A DNA stretch of 64,000 nt from Deinococcus yavapaiensis KR-236 (GCF_003217515.1 NZ_QJSX01000001.1:186001-250000), one strand, 5' to 3'. Positions 17,411 to 26,558 are shown, numbered from the stretch's first letter. Made by a program: numbers and translations. The notes: a model not told the origin generated them from the sequence alone.

Positions 17411-18446
17411 CGTGGGCGGCGCGGCGCCGTACGCGGTGAGCGTGCGGTCGGGCGCCTTGCAAGACGTCGCGGTCTCGGAGCGGCGCCGCGCGTTGCTGTT
17501 TGACGAGGGCGTTCCGCGCCCTTTCGTGGACGAGGTGAGGTCACGCCTGCAGCCCGAGGTGGAGGTCGCGTTGCCGCGAGGCGAGGCGTGCAAGACGTTG
17601 ACGGTATTCGCGGAGGTGCTCTCGACGCTTGCGCGGGCCGCCTTGCCGCGCGACGCCGCCGTGATCGGACTCGGAGGTGGGGCGGCGACGGACCTGGCGG
17701 GCTTCGTGGCGAGCGCGTATCTGCGGGGCGTGGCCTTCTACACCCTTCCGACGACGTTGTTGGGTCAAGTGGACGCGGCGGTGGGCGGCAAGACCGGCGT
17801 CAACCTTCCCGAAGGCAAGAACCTCGTCGGGGCCTTTTGGCCGCCCAAGGGCGTGTGGTGCGACACGGCGACCCTCGCGGCGTTGCCGAGCGCGACCTTT
17901 CGAGAGGGCGCGGCGGAAGTGTTCAAGCACGGCTTGATCGCCGACCCGGTCTTGTGCGATGACGTCGTGTCCGGCGGTTTCGGTCCTCACGCGGCGCATC
18001 TCGAAGAGATCGTCGGGCGCGCGGTGAAGGTCAAGGCGGACGTCGTGACGCGCGACCTCACCGAGCGGGGCGAGCGCGCCCATTTGAACTTCGGTCACAC
18101 GCTCGCGCACGCGCTCGAAGCCGTCACCGGACACGCTTTGCCGCACGGCGAGGCGGTCGGGTACGGCCTGCACTTCGCCGCGCTCCTTTCGCGGCGTCTC
18201 GGCGGCGAGGACGTATCGAAGCTCACCGAGCGCTTTCTGGCGTATCAGCGACCTCGCTCCCTGCCGGACTTCGCGTGGCAGGACGTCGCGCCGTTCGTGG
18301 CGCGTGACAAGAAGGCGGACTCGCGCGGCGTGCGCTTCGTGCTGCTCGAAAAGCTCGCTCGGCCGTACGTGGCGCACGTGGACGAGGCGGACGTTCGAGT
18401 CGCCTTCGACGAGTGGCACGCGTTCGTACGCGGCATGGTGAAATGA
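17400..18446 (+). CDS. aroB: 3-Dehydroquinate synthase
   Basis: 348 residues. AroB cyclises DAHP to 3-dehydroquinate using NAD+ and a divalent metal. The NAD-binding region GLGGGAATDLAGFVAS (about residues 90-105) and the motif TTLLGQVDAAVGGKTGVN (about 117-134) are intact. Metal ligands include the glutamate in REGAAEVFKHGLI and histidines in NFGHTLAHALE and GEAVGYGLHFA. The ATG lies inside the end of aroK. The gap to aroQ is 4 bp. Confidence 0.95.
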   Translation: MRIDVGGAAPYAVSVRSGALQDVAVSERRRALLFDEGVPRPFVDEVRSRLQPEVEVALPRGEACKTLTVFAEVLSTLARAALPRDAAVIGLGGGAATDLAGFVASAYLRGVAFYTLPTTLLGQVDAAVGGKTGVNLPEGKNLVGAFWPPKGVWCDTATLAALPSATFREGAAEVFKHGLIADPVLCDDVVSGGFGPHAAHLEEIVGRAVKVKADVVTRDLTERGERAHLNFGHTLAHALEAVTGHALPHGEAVGYGLHFAALLSRRLGGEDVSKLTERFLAYQRPRSLPDFAWQDVAPFVARDKKADSRGVRFVLLEKLARPYVAHVDEADVRVAFDEWHAFVRGMVK

Positions 18447-18450
18447 CGTC

Positions 18451-18888
18451 ATGATTCTCGTTTTGAACGGGCCGAACCTCAACCTGCTCGGTACGCGCGA
18501 ACCGTCCGTGTACGGCTCGGACACCCTCGAAGACCTCGAGAGCATGTGCGAATCGTGGGGCGCGGACCTCGGCGTGACGGTGACGTGCCGTCAAAGCAGC
18601 CACGAAGGCAATCTCATCGACTGGATTCACGAAGCCAAAAGCGCGGGCTTCAAAGGTATCGTCATCAATCCCGGAGCCCTCACGCACTACTCTTATGCCT
18701 TGCGCGACGCCATCGCCGGGCAGAGCCTGCCCGTCGTGGAGGTGCACATTTCGAACGTGGACGCGCGCGAGTCCTGGCGGCACGTGTCGGTGACGGCGGG
18801 CGTGTGCAAAGGCAAGATCAGCGGCTTGGGGTTCACCGGCTACAAGCTGGCGATGGAGTACCTCACCGACCTATTGAGCGCCTCTTGA
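18451..18888 (+). CDS. aroQ: 3-Dehydroquinate dehydratase, type II
   Basis: 145 residues, the size of the dodecameric type II enzyme. ILVLNGPNLNLLGTREP at the N-terminus carries the family signature and the catalytic Arg of the flexible loop. INPGALTHYSYALRDAI holds the substrate-binding residues, and VEVHISN the catalytic His. It dehydrates 3-dehydroquinate to 3-dehydroshikimate. It is the last gene of the aro cluster, and the TTGACA of the rplM promoter lies over its stop codon. Confidence 0.95.
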   Translation: MILVLNGPNLNLLGTREPSVYGSDTLEDLESMCESWGADLGVTVTCRQSSHEGNLIDWIHEAKSAGFKGIVINPGALTHYSYALRDAIAGQSLPVVEVHISNVDARESWRHVSVTAGVCKGKISGLGFTGYKLAMEYLTDLLSAS

Positions 18889-18913
18889 CACACGTGCTAG
18901 ACTCTCCGCTAGT
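18885..18913 (+). promoter_or_regulatory. Promoter of rplM-rpsI
   Basis: A consensus TTGACA (18885-18890), 17-bp gap and a weaker GCTAGT (18908-18913). It would give a 5' leader of about 110 nt before rplM. The leader (about 18920-19029) is GC-rich and could hold an autoregulatory structure, but I could not identify a known ribosomal-protein leader motif. Confidence 0.6.
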
Positions 18914-19029
18914 GTTTCGCGCTTGGTAGGGCGTGAAACTTCCGGGCAGGCACCGGACGTCCGAGCGCGAAGTTCCCCGACTTCGACGGTCGCGGCGGAA
19001 GAGCCGAAATCAACTTTTCGGAGACGACG

Positions 19030-19455
19030 GTGAAAACCTACGTACCTAAGGAAACCGAGCAAAACTGGATCGTGGTGGACGCGGCGAACATTCCCGTGGG
19101 TCGCCTCGCTACGTTCGTGGCGTCGCGCATTCGCGGCAAGCATCGCCCCGACTTCCAGCCGAACATCATTCAAGGTGACTTCGTCATCGTCGTGAACGCC
19201 TCGAAGGCGGTCTTCACGGGCGGCAAGCTCGACAACAAGGTGTACACCCGCTACACCGGTTACCAAGGCGGCCTCAAGACGGAGACGGCGCGCGTAGCGC
19301 TGCAAAAGCATCCCGACCGTGTCATCGAGCACGCGGTGTTCGGCATGCTTCCCAAGGGCCGTCAGGGCCGCGCGATGCACACGCGCCTGAAGGTCTACGC
19401 GAACGAGCAACATCCGCACTCCGCTCAACAACCGCAAACGGTGGAGGTCCGCTAA
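19030..19455 (+). CDS. rplM: 50S ribosomal protein L13
   Basis: 141 residues, the usual bacterial L13 length. Family stretches WIVVDAANIPVGRLATFVAS (about residues 14-33), VYTRYTGYQGG and AVFGMLPKGRQGR are present. L13 is an early-assembly 50S protein. The GTG start has GGAG about 6 nt upstream. It forms the conserved rplM-rpsI pair; its TAA overlaps the rpsI ATG by one base. Confidence 0.97.
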   Translation: MKTYVPKETEQNWIVVDAANIPVGRLATFVASRIRGKHRPDFQPNIIQGDFVIVVNASKAVFTGGKLDNKVYTRYTGYQGGLKTETARVALQKHPDRVIEHAVFGMLPKGRQGRAMHTRLKVYANEQHPHSAQQPQTVEVR

Positions 19456-19847
19456 TGGCGACTGAACAGTTCTACGGCACGGGCCGCCGCAAGGAAGCGG
19501 TCGCGCGCGTCTTCCTGCGTCCTGGCGAAGGGCGCATCGTGGTGAACGGCAAGGAATTCCAAGTGTACTTCCGCGGGATCTTGCGCGCCGTGTACGCGCT
19601 GCAAGCCTTTCGCGAGACGGGCACGATGGGTCGCTTCGACGCCGTGATCTCGGTCGAGGGCGGCGGCCCCGGCGGGCAAGCGGACGCGATCAAGCTCGGA
19701 ATCGCCCGCGCCCTGATCAAGGTCAACCCCGACTTCCGTGCGCAGCTCAAGCCTCGCGGCCTTCTCACGCGTGACGCGCGTGAAGTGGAAAGCAAGAAGT
19801 ACGGCTTGAAGAAGGCGCGTCGCGCGCCTCAGTTCAGCAAGCGCTGA
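19455..19847 (+). CDS. rpsI: 30S ribosomal protein S9
   Basis: 130 residues. YGTGRRKEAVARVFLRPGEG at the N-terminus is the S9 signature. The C-terminus ends in the conserved basic tail (KKARRAPQFSKR) that reaches the P-site tRNA. It is co-transcribed with rplM and followed by a strong terminator. Confidence 0.97.
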   Translation: MATEQFYGTGRRKEAVARVFLRPGEGRIVVNGKEFQVYFRGILRAVYALQAFRETGTMGRFDAVISVEGGGPGGQADAIKLGIARALIKVNPDFRAQLKPRGLLTRDAREVESKKYGLKKARRAPQFSKR

Positions 19848-19866
19848 GCCTGCTCCTCCTTCTCTA

Positions 19867-19892
19867 CCCTCCCGCTCGCGGGAGGGTTTTTT
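19867..19892 (+). terminator. Intrinsic terminator after rpsI
   Basis: An 8-bp stem CCCTCCCG / CGGGAGGG with loop CTCG, followed by six T. Confidence 0.92.
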
Positions 19893-19921
19893 GTCTCGCC
19901 TTCCAGTTGATAACGTGAAGC

Positions 19922-20317
19922 ATGAACCGCGTGGTGCTCTTCGACGGCATGTGCAACTTATGCAGCGCAAGCGTTCAACTCGTCATTCGCCACGATCCGC
20001 GTGGGATGTTTCGCTTCGCTTCGCAGCAGTCGGCCGTCGGGCGTGACTTGATGCGAACGCACGGCCTGTCGGACGAGTTGCGAACCGTGGTGCTGATCGA
20101 GGGCGGAGCGGTGTACCTGGAGAGCGACGCGGCCGTGGGGATCGCTCGGGAAATGGGGTGGCCGTGGAAGCTCGCGTGGAGTTTGCGGTTCGTACCGAGA
20201 TTTCTGCGTGACGCGGTCTACCGTTTCGTGGCGCGCCATCGCTACGTCCTTTTCGGCAAGAAGAACGCGTGCTGGCTGCCCACCCCGGAGTTACGGGCGA
20301 GGTTCTTGGACGCATGA
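19922..20317 (+). CDS. DCC-family (DUF393) thiol-disulfide oxidoreductase-like protein
   Basis: 131 residues. The family motif is VVLFDGMCNLC at the N-terminus, carrying two cysteines three positions apart as in DCC proteins. RFASQQS and AVGIAREMGWPWKLAWSLRFVP are also typical, and the C-terminal RYVLFGKKNACWLPTPE carries another cysteine. Members are thought to have a thioredoxin-like fold, but substrates are not established. A GATAAC sequence lies 7 nt before the ATG and might be a leaderless promoter. It overlaps the DUF2071 gene by 4 bp. Confidence 0.88.
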   Translation: MNRVVLFDGMCNLCSASVQLVIRHDPRGMFRFASQQSAVGRDLMRTHGLSDELRTVVLIEGGAVYLESDAAVGIAREMGWPWKLAWSLRFVPRFLRDAVYRFVARHRYVLFGKKNACWLPTPELRARFLDA

Positions 20318-21006
20318 CGCACGTGATGTCGATGGCATGGCGCGACCTCGCGTTTCTGCACTGGCGGGTGGACGCGCAGACGTTGACGGCGCACTTGCCC
20401 CGCGGCTTGCAACTCGACACTTTCGACGGGTCGGCGTGGCTGGGCGTCGTGCCCTTTCGAATGGCGAACGTGCGGCCGAGAGGATCGCCGATCGCGCGCG
20501 ACTTCCTGGAATTGAACGTGCGCACGTACGTCACGGCGGGCGGCATGCCGGGCGTGTGGTTCTTCAGCCTCGACGCGACGGATCGTCTCGGGGTGCGGGT
20601 GGCTCGTCGGGCGTTCTACCTGCCGTACTTCGACGCGCGCATGACGTCCGCGGTTCGCGACGGATGGTACGCCTTCGAGAGCGAGCGTGTGCACCGTGGC
20701 GCGCCGAGAGGCGAATTCGCGGGTCGTTACCGCCCCGTCGACGTGCCGCGGCACAGCCACCCGGGATCGCTGGAGGCTTTCTTGACCGAACGCTACTGGC
20801 TGTACTCGGCCGACGCGCGAGGCCGCGTGTTTCGGGGCCGCGTTCACCACGAGCCCTGGCCTCTTCAAGCGGCGCAGGTCGTCGTGGAGCGATGCACGCT
20901 CGGCGACCTCGTCGGCGTGACGCTGGATGGCGCACCGGTCGCGCACTTCGCCAAAGACGTCCAAGTGCGGGCGGACGTCATCCGCCGCGTTCAAACGTCG
21001 AGCTGA
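20314..21006 (+). CDS. DUF2071 (YqjF-like) protein
   Basis: 230 residues. The pattern AWRDLAFLHWRVDAQTLTAH, then AWLGVVPFRM, ELNVRTYV and GVWFFSLDA is that of the YqjF/DUF2071 family, whose fold resembles acetoacetate decarboxylase. The function is unknown. The start ATG overlaps the DCC gene stop (ATGA), so the two are coupled. Its 3' end overlaps the convergent gene on the other strand by 16 bp. Confidence 0.85.
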   Translation: MTHVMSMAWRDLAFLHWRVDAQTLTAHLPRGLQLDTFDGSAWLGVVPFRMANVRPRGSPIARDFLELNVRTYVTAGGMPGVWFFSLDATDRLGVRVARRAFYLPYFDARMTSAVRDGWYAFESERVHRGAPRGEFAGRYRPVDVPRHSHPGSLEAFLTERYWLYSADARGRVFRGRVHHEPWPLQAAQVVVERCTLGDLVGVTLDGAPVAHFAKDVQVRADVIRRVQTSS

Positions 21007-21950
21007 AAGGGCGCCTTCAATCCTTGAGCGGCCGTCTCGCGCGCGACCGTGGGAGCAGCGGTGAGGGCCTGCACGGCCTGATAAGCGCGCTTGGCGAGGT
21101 CGCGGTCGCCCAGCGCGTCACGCACCTGCCCGAGGCGCGCGAGGATCAAGCCGACCACGCTTCGGCGCGCATCAACGGTGGCGTGCGCGGCGCTCTCCAG
21201 CAACTCGCGGGCGCTCGTCAAGTCGCCCACCGCGAAGTACACGTTCGCGGCCGCGTACTGCAACTCGGCCTTGGGCGTGATGGCGTCGCCTTCTTCTCGC
21301 AGCAAGGCGGCGACCAAGGCGTCGAAGTCGTCGCCTTCCTCCAGCCGCAAAGCGCGGTCGGCGAGGGCGCGCAGTCGGGACGCTTCGCCCGGCGTGAAGG
21401 TCGCAAGGTCGGGCAAGGTAGCTTCTTCGAGTCGTTCGAGCAGGTCAGGTACGTCGTCGAGCGCGGCGAACACGACGCCCGACCTTCCTCCCAGGATCTC
21501 GGCGAGAAGCGTCAGACGGCGCTCGCGGTGGGCGGTGCCCGGCCCTTCGCCGAGCGCGTCGCGTACCCCGTCGTGGTAGGCCTTCACGGCGGCGAGCAAG
21601 TCGGCGCTTCGCACGCGGCTCGGTGAGAGGGGCACGCTCAGCGCGTCTCGAAGCGCCGCCTCCTGGCGTCCCGCGTCCCGAAGGCGCTCCTTGCCTTGCG
21701 GGTATTGGCTCAGGAACTCGGGCAATCGGTCGGCCTCCGCCTCGGCCCACCGCCAATCGGGCGCGAGGTCGTGAACGGGCAGGTTCACGGCGAGAAAAGC
21801 GTCTCGCGCGGGATGATCCGCGTCGAGCGGCGTGACGGAAAGCACCTCGGACGCGTTCAAGAAACGCGCGATCTCGACGAGGGTCGCGCCGTTGTAGGCG
21901 GGAGAGAGGCGCAGCAAATCGCCGACGTCGGGCAGAAGGACGAGGGTCAC
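20991..21950 (-). CDS. Conserved protein of unknown function with TPR-like C-terminus
   Basis: 319 residues, no signal peptide or membrane helix. I do not recognise the N-terminal half. The C-terminal third (about residues 225-305) contains alternating helices such as LQYAAANVYFAVGDLTSARELL and RLGQVRDALGDRDLAKRAY, which look like two or three TPR-type repeats. Composition is rich in Ala, Leu, Asp and Glu, so it is probably cytosolic and helical. The GTG start lies 6 nt after TAGCCT, consistent with a leaderless transcript. It runs convergently into the DUF2071 gene. Confidence 0.7.
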   Translation of the reverse strand: MTLVLLPDVGDLLRLSPAYNGATLVEIARFLNASEVLSVTPLDADHPARDAFLAVNLPVHDLAPDWRWAEAEADRLPEFLSQYPQGKERLRDAGRQEAALRDALSVPLSPSRVRSADLLAAVKAYHDGVRDALGEGPGTAHRERRLTLLAEILGGRSGVVFAALDDVPDLLERLEEATLPDLATFTPGEASRLRALADRALRLEEGDDFDALVAALLREEGDAITPKAELQYAAANVYFAVGDLTSARELLESAAHATVDARRSVVGLILARLGQVRDALGDRDLAKRAYQAVQALTAAPTVARETAAQGLKAPFQLDV

Positions 21951-21956
21951 GCGCCC

Positions 21957-21962
21957 AGGCTA
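21957..21962 (-). promoter_or_regulatory. -10 box of a leaderless promoter
   Basis: TAGCCT on the minus strand, 6 nt before the GTG of the unknown protein ending at 20991. Confidence 0.5.
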
Positions 21963-22002
21963 GCAAACCCGTGGCCGTGAACTTCGGGAAACGCGCGGGC
22001 GC

Positions 22003-24267
22003 TCAATCGTCGCCGCCCGCGCGAACGGGCACGCCGGGCGCCGAGCGGCCGCCGCGCGGTCCGACGCGCATCACGTCGTGCACGTCCTTCACGCGGCGAA
22101 TGCCGTCGGCGAGAAAGCCGAGATCTTGTTGATCGAGCACGGCGAGCCGCAAGTAGATGTGCGCGGTGCCGCCCGCCGACACTCCCGCCTCGACCTTGAG
22201 GGGGCTGCGCTTTTGCTCGGAGACGACGGCGAGCACGTCGGACAGCAAGCCCGGACGGTCGGTCGCGACGACGTCGAGGTCCACGAGCGAGTTGGTGCGC
22301 GTTCCCGTGTCCCACGAGGCGGGCAGGCAGCGGTCGGGTTCCTCTTTGAGAAGGCGAACCATGTTCGGGCAGTCGACGCGGTGGATCGTGACGCCCCGTC
22401 CCCGAGTGATGTAGCCCATGATGTGATCGCCGCGAATCGGGTGGCAGCAGTTGGCGGTCTTCGTGGACGTCGGCATGCCCTGCACGTACACGCCGCCCGA
22501 CTCGATGCGCGGCGCTTCGATGTGCTTCGGGGGCGCCGCCAGTTCCTGCTCCAGTTGCGGCGCGAGCACCCGCGCGACTTGACCGCTTTGCAGCTTGCTG
22601 GAGTGAAGCGCGAGGTACAAGTCGTCGGGATTGCGGCTCCCGAGGAGTTTCTCCGTCGCGTCCTCCAGCAACTTCGTGCGCATGAGTTGCCGCACGGGCA
22701 ACTGCCGTTTGCGCAAGTAGCGTTCCAGCTGGTCGTGTCCGCTCGTCAAGGCTTCCTGCCGCTCTCGCTGCCGGAAGAAATGCCGAATCTTGGTGCGCGC
22801 CGAGCGCGTCACGGCGAAGTTCAGCCAGTCTTGGCTGGGGCCGGGCGAGTTGCGGCTCGCGATGATCTCGACCATGTCGCCGTTCTTGAGCTTCGTGTTG
22901 AGCGGAACGATGGAGCCGTTGAGGCGGGCGCCCACCGTGGTGTCGCCGATGCGCGAGTGGATGTGGTACGCGAAGTCGATGGGCGTGGCGCCTTGCGGCA
23001 AGTTCACGGTGTCGCCCTTCGGCGTGAACACGAACACGCGGCCCGACAGCAAGTCGCTCTTGACGGCGTCCACGAAGTCCGAGGCGTCCGTGATCTCGTT
23101 TTGCAGTTGGCGCAGTTGGGTGATCCAGCCTTCGCGGTTCTTCTCGCCGATCTTCTCACCGCCCTTGTACATCCAGTGCGCGGCGACGCCGTACTCGGCG
23201 ACTTCGTGCATGCGCATAGAGCGTATCTGCACTTCGATGGGCTGGCCCGCCGTGGAAATCACGGTGGTGTGCAGACTTTGGTAGCCGTTGGGCTTGGGAA
23301 CGGCGATGTAATCCTTGAAGCGCCCGGGAATCGGCGTCCACATGGAGTGGACGAGGCCGAGGCTGTGGTAGCACACCTGCTTTTCGCGCGCCGACTCGGC
23401 GCGCTCACGCGCCTTGCCGTCGAGGGCGACGACGGGACGCGGCGTCAAAATGACGCGCACGGCGAGCAAATCGAAGATCTGCTCGAGGTGCTTGCCTTCC
23501 TTGAGCATCTTGTTGTGAATGGAGTACAGGTGCTTGCTGCGCCCCGCGATATCGATGCCCACCACCCACTCGTCGAGTTCGGGGTCCTCGTAGAGGGCGG
23601 CGCGCAACTGCGTGATCGCGCTGGAGATGTGCTCCTCGCGCTCTTCTTGGCGAGTGCGCAGTCGCTGCGACAACGACTCGTACGCGTCGGGGTCGAGGTA
23701 GCGAAACGAAAGGTCCTCGAGTTCCCACTTGATATGCCCGATGCCGAGTCGGTGCGCGAGGGGCGCGAAGATCTCGAGCGTCTCGCGGGCGATGCGCGCC
23801 TGCTTGTGAGGCGGCATGGAGCCCAGGGTGCGCATGTTGTGCAGACGATCGGCGAGTTTGACGATGATGATGCGGATGTCGCCCGTCATGGCGATCAGCA
23901 TCTGACGCAAGTTCTCCGCTTGCTCGTCTTGCAAGTTCGAGCTCATCTTCGTGAGCTTGCTGACCTTGGTCTCGCCTTCCACGATGCGGCGCACATCGGG
24001 ACCGAAGCCCGCCTCGATCTCCTCGAAGGTGACCTCGGTGTCCTCGACGGTGTCGTGCAAAAGGCCGGCGATGACGGCGTCGGTGTCCATGCCGAGATCG
24101 GCGAGAATCTGCGCGACCGCGACCGGATGCGTGATATACGGCTCGCCGCTTTTGCGCTTCACGCCCGCGTGGGCATGATCGGCGAGCTCGAAGGCTCGCG
24201 TGACACGACTTCGCTCTTCTTCGGAGCGTTCCGAGAGCGTGTCGAGAAGTTGGCCGAAACCGTACAC
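22003..24267 (-). CDS. rel: Bifunctional (p)ppGpp synthetase/hydrolase (Rel)
   Basis: About 754 residues with the full RelA/SpoT layout: HD hydrolase domain (about 20-180, HD motif in AGLLHDTVEDTE), synthetase (about 235-380, with RFKDYIAVPKPNGYQSLHT), TGS (about 400-460), helical/zinc-finger-like part with CCHP, and C-terminal ACT (about 665-745). The RxKD form (RFKD) in the synthetase is the one found in bifunctional Rel rather than in monofunctional RelA. It controls the stringent response. The GTG at 24267 is preferred because TATCCT lies 6 nt upstream; an in-frame GTG at 24285 would add 6 residues. Confidence 0.93.
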   Translation of the reverse strand: MYGFGQLLDTLSERSEEERSRVTRAFELADHAHAGVKRKSGEPYITHPVAVAQILADLGMDTDAVIAGLLHDTVEDTEVTFEEIEAGFGPDVRRIVEGETKVSKLTKMSSNLQDEQAENLRQMLIAMTGDIRIIIVKLADRLHNMRTLGSMPPHKQARIARETLEIFAPLAHRLGIGHIKWELEDLSFRYLDPDAYESLSQRLRTRQEEREEHISSAITQLRAALYEDPELDEWVVGIDIAGRSKHLYSIHNKMLKEGKHLEQIFDLLAVRVILTPRPVVALDGKARERAESAREKQVCYHSLGLVHSMWTPIPGRFKDYIAVPKPNGYQSLHTTVISTAGQPIEVQIRSMRMHEVAEYGVAAHWMYKGGEKIGEKNREGWITQLRQLQNEITDASDFVDAVKSDLLSGRVFVFTPKGDTVNLPQGATPIDFAYHIHSRIGDTTVGARLNGSIVPLNTKLKNGDMVEIIASRNSPGPSQDWLNFAVTRSARTKIRHFFRQRERQEALTSGHDQLERYLRKRQLPVRQLMRTKLLEDATEKLLGSRNPDDLYLALHSSKLQSGQVARVLAPQLEQELAAPPKHIEAPRIESGGVYVQGMPTSTKTANCCHPIRGDHIMGYITRGRGVTIHRVDCPNMVRLLKEEPDRCLPASWDTGTRTNSLVDLDVVATDRPGLLSDVLAVVSEQKRSPLKVEAGVSAGGTAHIYLRLAVLDQQDLGFLADGIRRVKDVHDVMRVGPRGGRSAPGVPVRAGGDD

Positions 24268-24273
24268 CACGCC

Positions 24274-24279
24274 AGGATA
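24274..24279 (-). promoter_or_regulatory. -10 box upstream of rel
   Basis: TATCCT on the minus strand, 6 nt before the GTG at 24267. No ribosome site precedes either candidate start. Confidence 0.4.
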
Positions 24280-24332
24280 GCGCACGAAGCGCAGATCGTA
24301 TGAATCGCTCTTGCGATTTCTCGTGGGTGGGA

Positions 24333-24366
24333 AACACGAAACACGCCCGCGAGAAGTCGCGGGCGT
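24333..24366 (-). terminator. Terminator after the 37-residue ORF
   Basis: A perfect 10-bp stem ACGCCCGCGA / TCGCGGGCGT with loop CTTC on the minus strand. The following bases (GTTTCGTGTTTCC) are T-rich but interrupted. It sits right after the small ORF and before rel. Confidence 0.75.
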
Positions 24367-24382
24367 GGTGCAGACAGAACGT

Positions 24383-24496
24383 TCAGCGGCGTCGAGGGCG
24401 CGTTTCGACGGGAATGGGGACGGGTTGCGGTTTCGGGCCGAGCAGACGCTCGATTGCCTCGCGCAGCTCGGAAAGGGCCTTCTTCAGATCGTCCAT
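24383..24496 (-). CDS. Small hypothetical protein, 37 residues
   Basis: ATG at 24496 to TGA at 24383 encodes an amphipathic charged helix (DDLKKALSELREAIERLLG), then a Pro-rich stretch and an Arg-rich tail. The helix has a heptad-like Leu spacing. A near-perfect terminator begins 17 bp downstream, which suggests a real transcription unit rather than chance. The ribosome site is weak. No function can be assigned. Confidence 0.5.
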   Translation of the reverse strand: MDDLKKALSELREAIERLLGPKPQPVPIPVETRPRRR

Positions 24497-24559
24497 CCGA
24501 CTTCTACGATACGCCAACGACGTATGAGCCGTACTGGGTTTTCACTCAATTGCGTGAGC

Positions 24560-25267
24560 TCAGCCACGCTTGCCCGGCTGGGCGGGACGCACCTCGACTC
24601 GGGACGGCAAGGTTCGCGCGGGCATGTCGAGCAAGTCGAGCACGATTTGGCCGATGTCTTGCGGCTGTATCTTCCAAGCGTCCTCGTTCGACGGCGTGTG
24701 CCCGTTGAAGTACGTGGCGACGCTTCCGGGCATGATCTGCGTGACTTTGACGCCGAGCTCGCGCAAGTCCAGCATGATCGCTTCGCTGAAGCCGTTCACG
24801 CCGAACTTGGAGGCGTTGTAGGCCGCGCCGCCCGCGAAAGGATTCTTTCCGGCAAGGCTCGACATGGTGATGACGTAGCCCGACGAGTCGCGCAGCAAGT
24901 CCACGCAAGCCTTGACGGTGTGAAAGAGGCCCGTGAGGTTGGTGTCGATGACGTCGCGCCACTGTTCGACCGTGAGGTCTTGGACGGGCGCGAAGCGGCC
25001 GACGCCCGCGTTCGCCACCAGCACGTCCAAGCCGCCGAAGCGCTCTCGATGGCGACGCACCGCCGCCTCGACGCTGGCGAAGTCGCGCACGTCGCACGTC
25101 ACTCCCAGCGCGTTCGGCCCGAGTTCCTGCGCGGCGCGGCGCACCTCGTCCTCGTTTCGCGCGGTGATGGTCACGCCGTAGCCGCGCGTCGACAACGCCC
25201 TCGCGACTTCCAAGCCGATGCCCTTGCTGCCTCCGGTCACGAAGGCGCTTCTCGAAACGTTCGTCAT
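24560..25267 (-). CDS. Short-chain dehydrogenase/reductase
   Basis: 235 residues of classical SDR type. The cofactor motif is TGGSKGIG (residues 10-17), followed by NAGVG, the catalytic Ser in ITMSSLAG and YNASK (Tyr and Lys). TARNEDE after beta-2 suggests NADP preference because of the Arg. The substrate is unknown. ATG at 25267 is chosen because TACGCT lies 6 nt upstream and because it gives the normal start just before beta-1; a GTG at 25282 is also in frame. It is divergent from mazG. Confidence 0.85.
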   Translation of the reverse strand: MTNVSRSAFVTGGSKGIGLEVARALSTRGYGVTITARNEDEVRRAAQELGPNALGVTCDVRDFASVEAAVRRHRERFGGLDVLVANAGVGRFAPVQDLTVEQWRDVIDTNLTGLFHTVKACVDLLRDSSGYVITMSSLAGKNPFAGGAAYNASKFGVNGFSEAIMLDLRELGVKVTQIMPGSVATYFNGHTPSNEDAWKIQPQDIGQIVLDLLDMPARTLPSRVEVRPAQPGKRG

Positions 25268-25273
25268 GGCGCG

Positions 25274-25279
25274 AGCGTA
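25274..25279 (-). promoter_or_regulatory. -10 box of a leaderless SDR promoter
   Basis: TACGCT on the minus strand, 6 nt before the ATG at 25267. Confidence 0.5.
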
Positions 25280-25376
25280 CACGCCGCGCGAGGTGGCCGA
25301 ATGCGGGCGAAGTCACCGGGACGAAACCTCGGGGCGCGTCGTGAGGTGCGTCGCCCTGCGGTGTTCACGGCGCGGC

Positions 25377-25382
25377 TACCAT
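25377..25382 (+). promoter_or_regulatory. -10 box of a leaderless mazG promoter
   Basis: TACCAT followed by 7 nt and ATG at 25390. If this is the -10 box, the earlier in-frame ATG at 25381 lies partly inside it and cannot be used. Confidence 0.45.
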
Positions 25383-25389
25383 GAAGCGC

Positions 25390-25994
25390 ATGAACCGACT
25401 TCTCGACACCATGCGAATTTTACGCGCGCCGAGCGGCTGTCCGTGGGACCGCGAGCAGACGCACCTCAGCCTTCGGCCGTATCTCTTGGAGGAGGCGGCG
25501 GAAGCCGTCGACGCCTTGTCGCGCGAGGACGACGCCGACGTCGTCGGCGAGCTTGGCGACGTGCTGCTGCAAATCGCTTTTCACGCGGTGATCGCCGAGG
25601 AGGACGGACGCTACACGTACCGCGACGTCGAGAACGCCATCGTCGAGAAGCTCGTGCGTCGCCATCCGCACGTGTTCGGGGACGTGACGGTGGATAACGC
25701 GGGGGACGTCGTGCGAAATTGGCAGGCGATCAAGCGTGAGGAGCGCGGCGGACGCGAAAAGTCACTTCTGGAGTCGATTCCGGCGGGCCTCGGAGCCCTC
25801 GCCCGCGAAGCGCAGGTGCAAAAGCACGCCGAGCCGAGCGAGCCGAGCCGTCAAAGCGTGGAGGCGTTCACGGCCGAGATGCCCGAGACGGAGGCGGCCT
25901 TCGGCGAGTTGCTGGCGCGCGTGGTGGCGTGGGCGAGAGCGAGCGGCGTCGACCCCGAGGTCGCCTTGCGTGCCCACACGGCGAGGCGACTGTC

Positions 25995-25998
<4 letters not shown>
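25390..25998 (+). CDS. mazG: Nucleoside triphosphate pyrophosphohydrolase MazG
   Basis: 202 residues. LLDTMRILRAPSGCPWDREQ is the MazG N-terminal signature, and EEAAEAVDAL plus ELGDVLLQIAFHA carry the EExxE...ExxD metal-binding motifs of the all-alpha NTP pyrophosphatase fold. The protein hydrolyses NTPs and dNTPs to NMP and PPi and can remove damaged nucleotides or lower (p)ppGpp indirectly. It is shorter than E. coli MazG (about 263), so the second MazG-like half is reduced. The 3' end overlaps the Nudix gene by 4 bp (TTGA), so two nucleotide-cleaning enzymes are coupled. Confidence 0.92.

Positions 25999-26558
<560 letters not shown>

Noticed and set aside
18914..19029. A known L13-type ribosomal leader
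   Set aside because: The 5' leader of rplM is long enough, but I could not match a described leader structure by eye.
22078..24303. A 741-codon open frame opposite rel
   Set aside because: Antisense shadow of a well-conserved gene in the matching codon phase.
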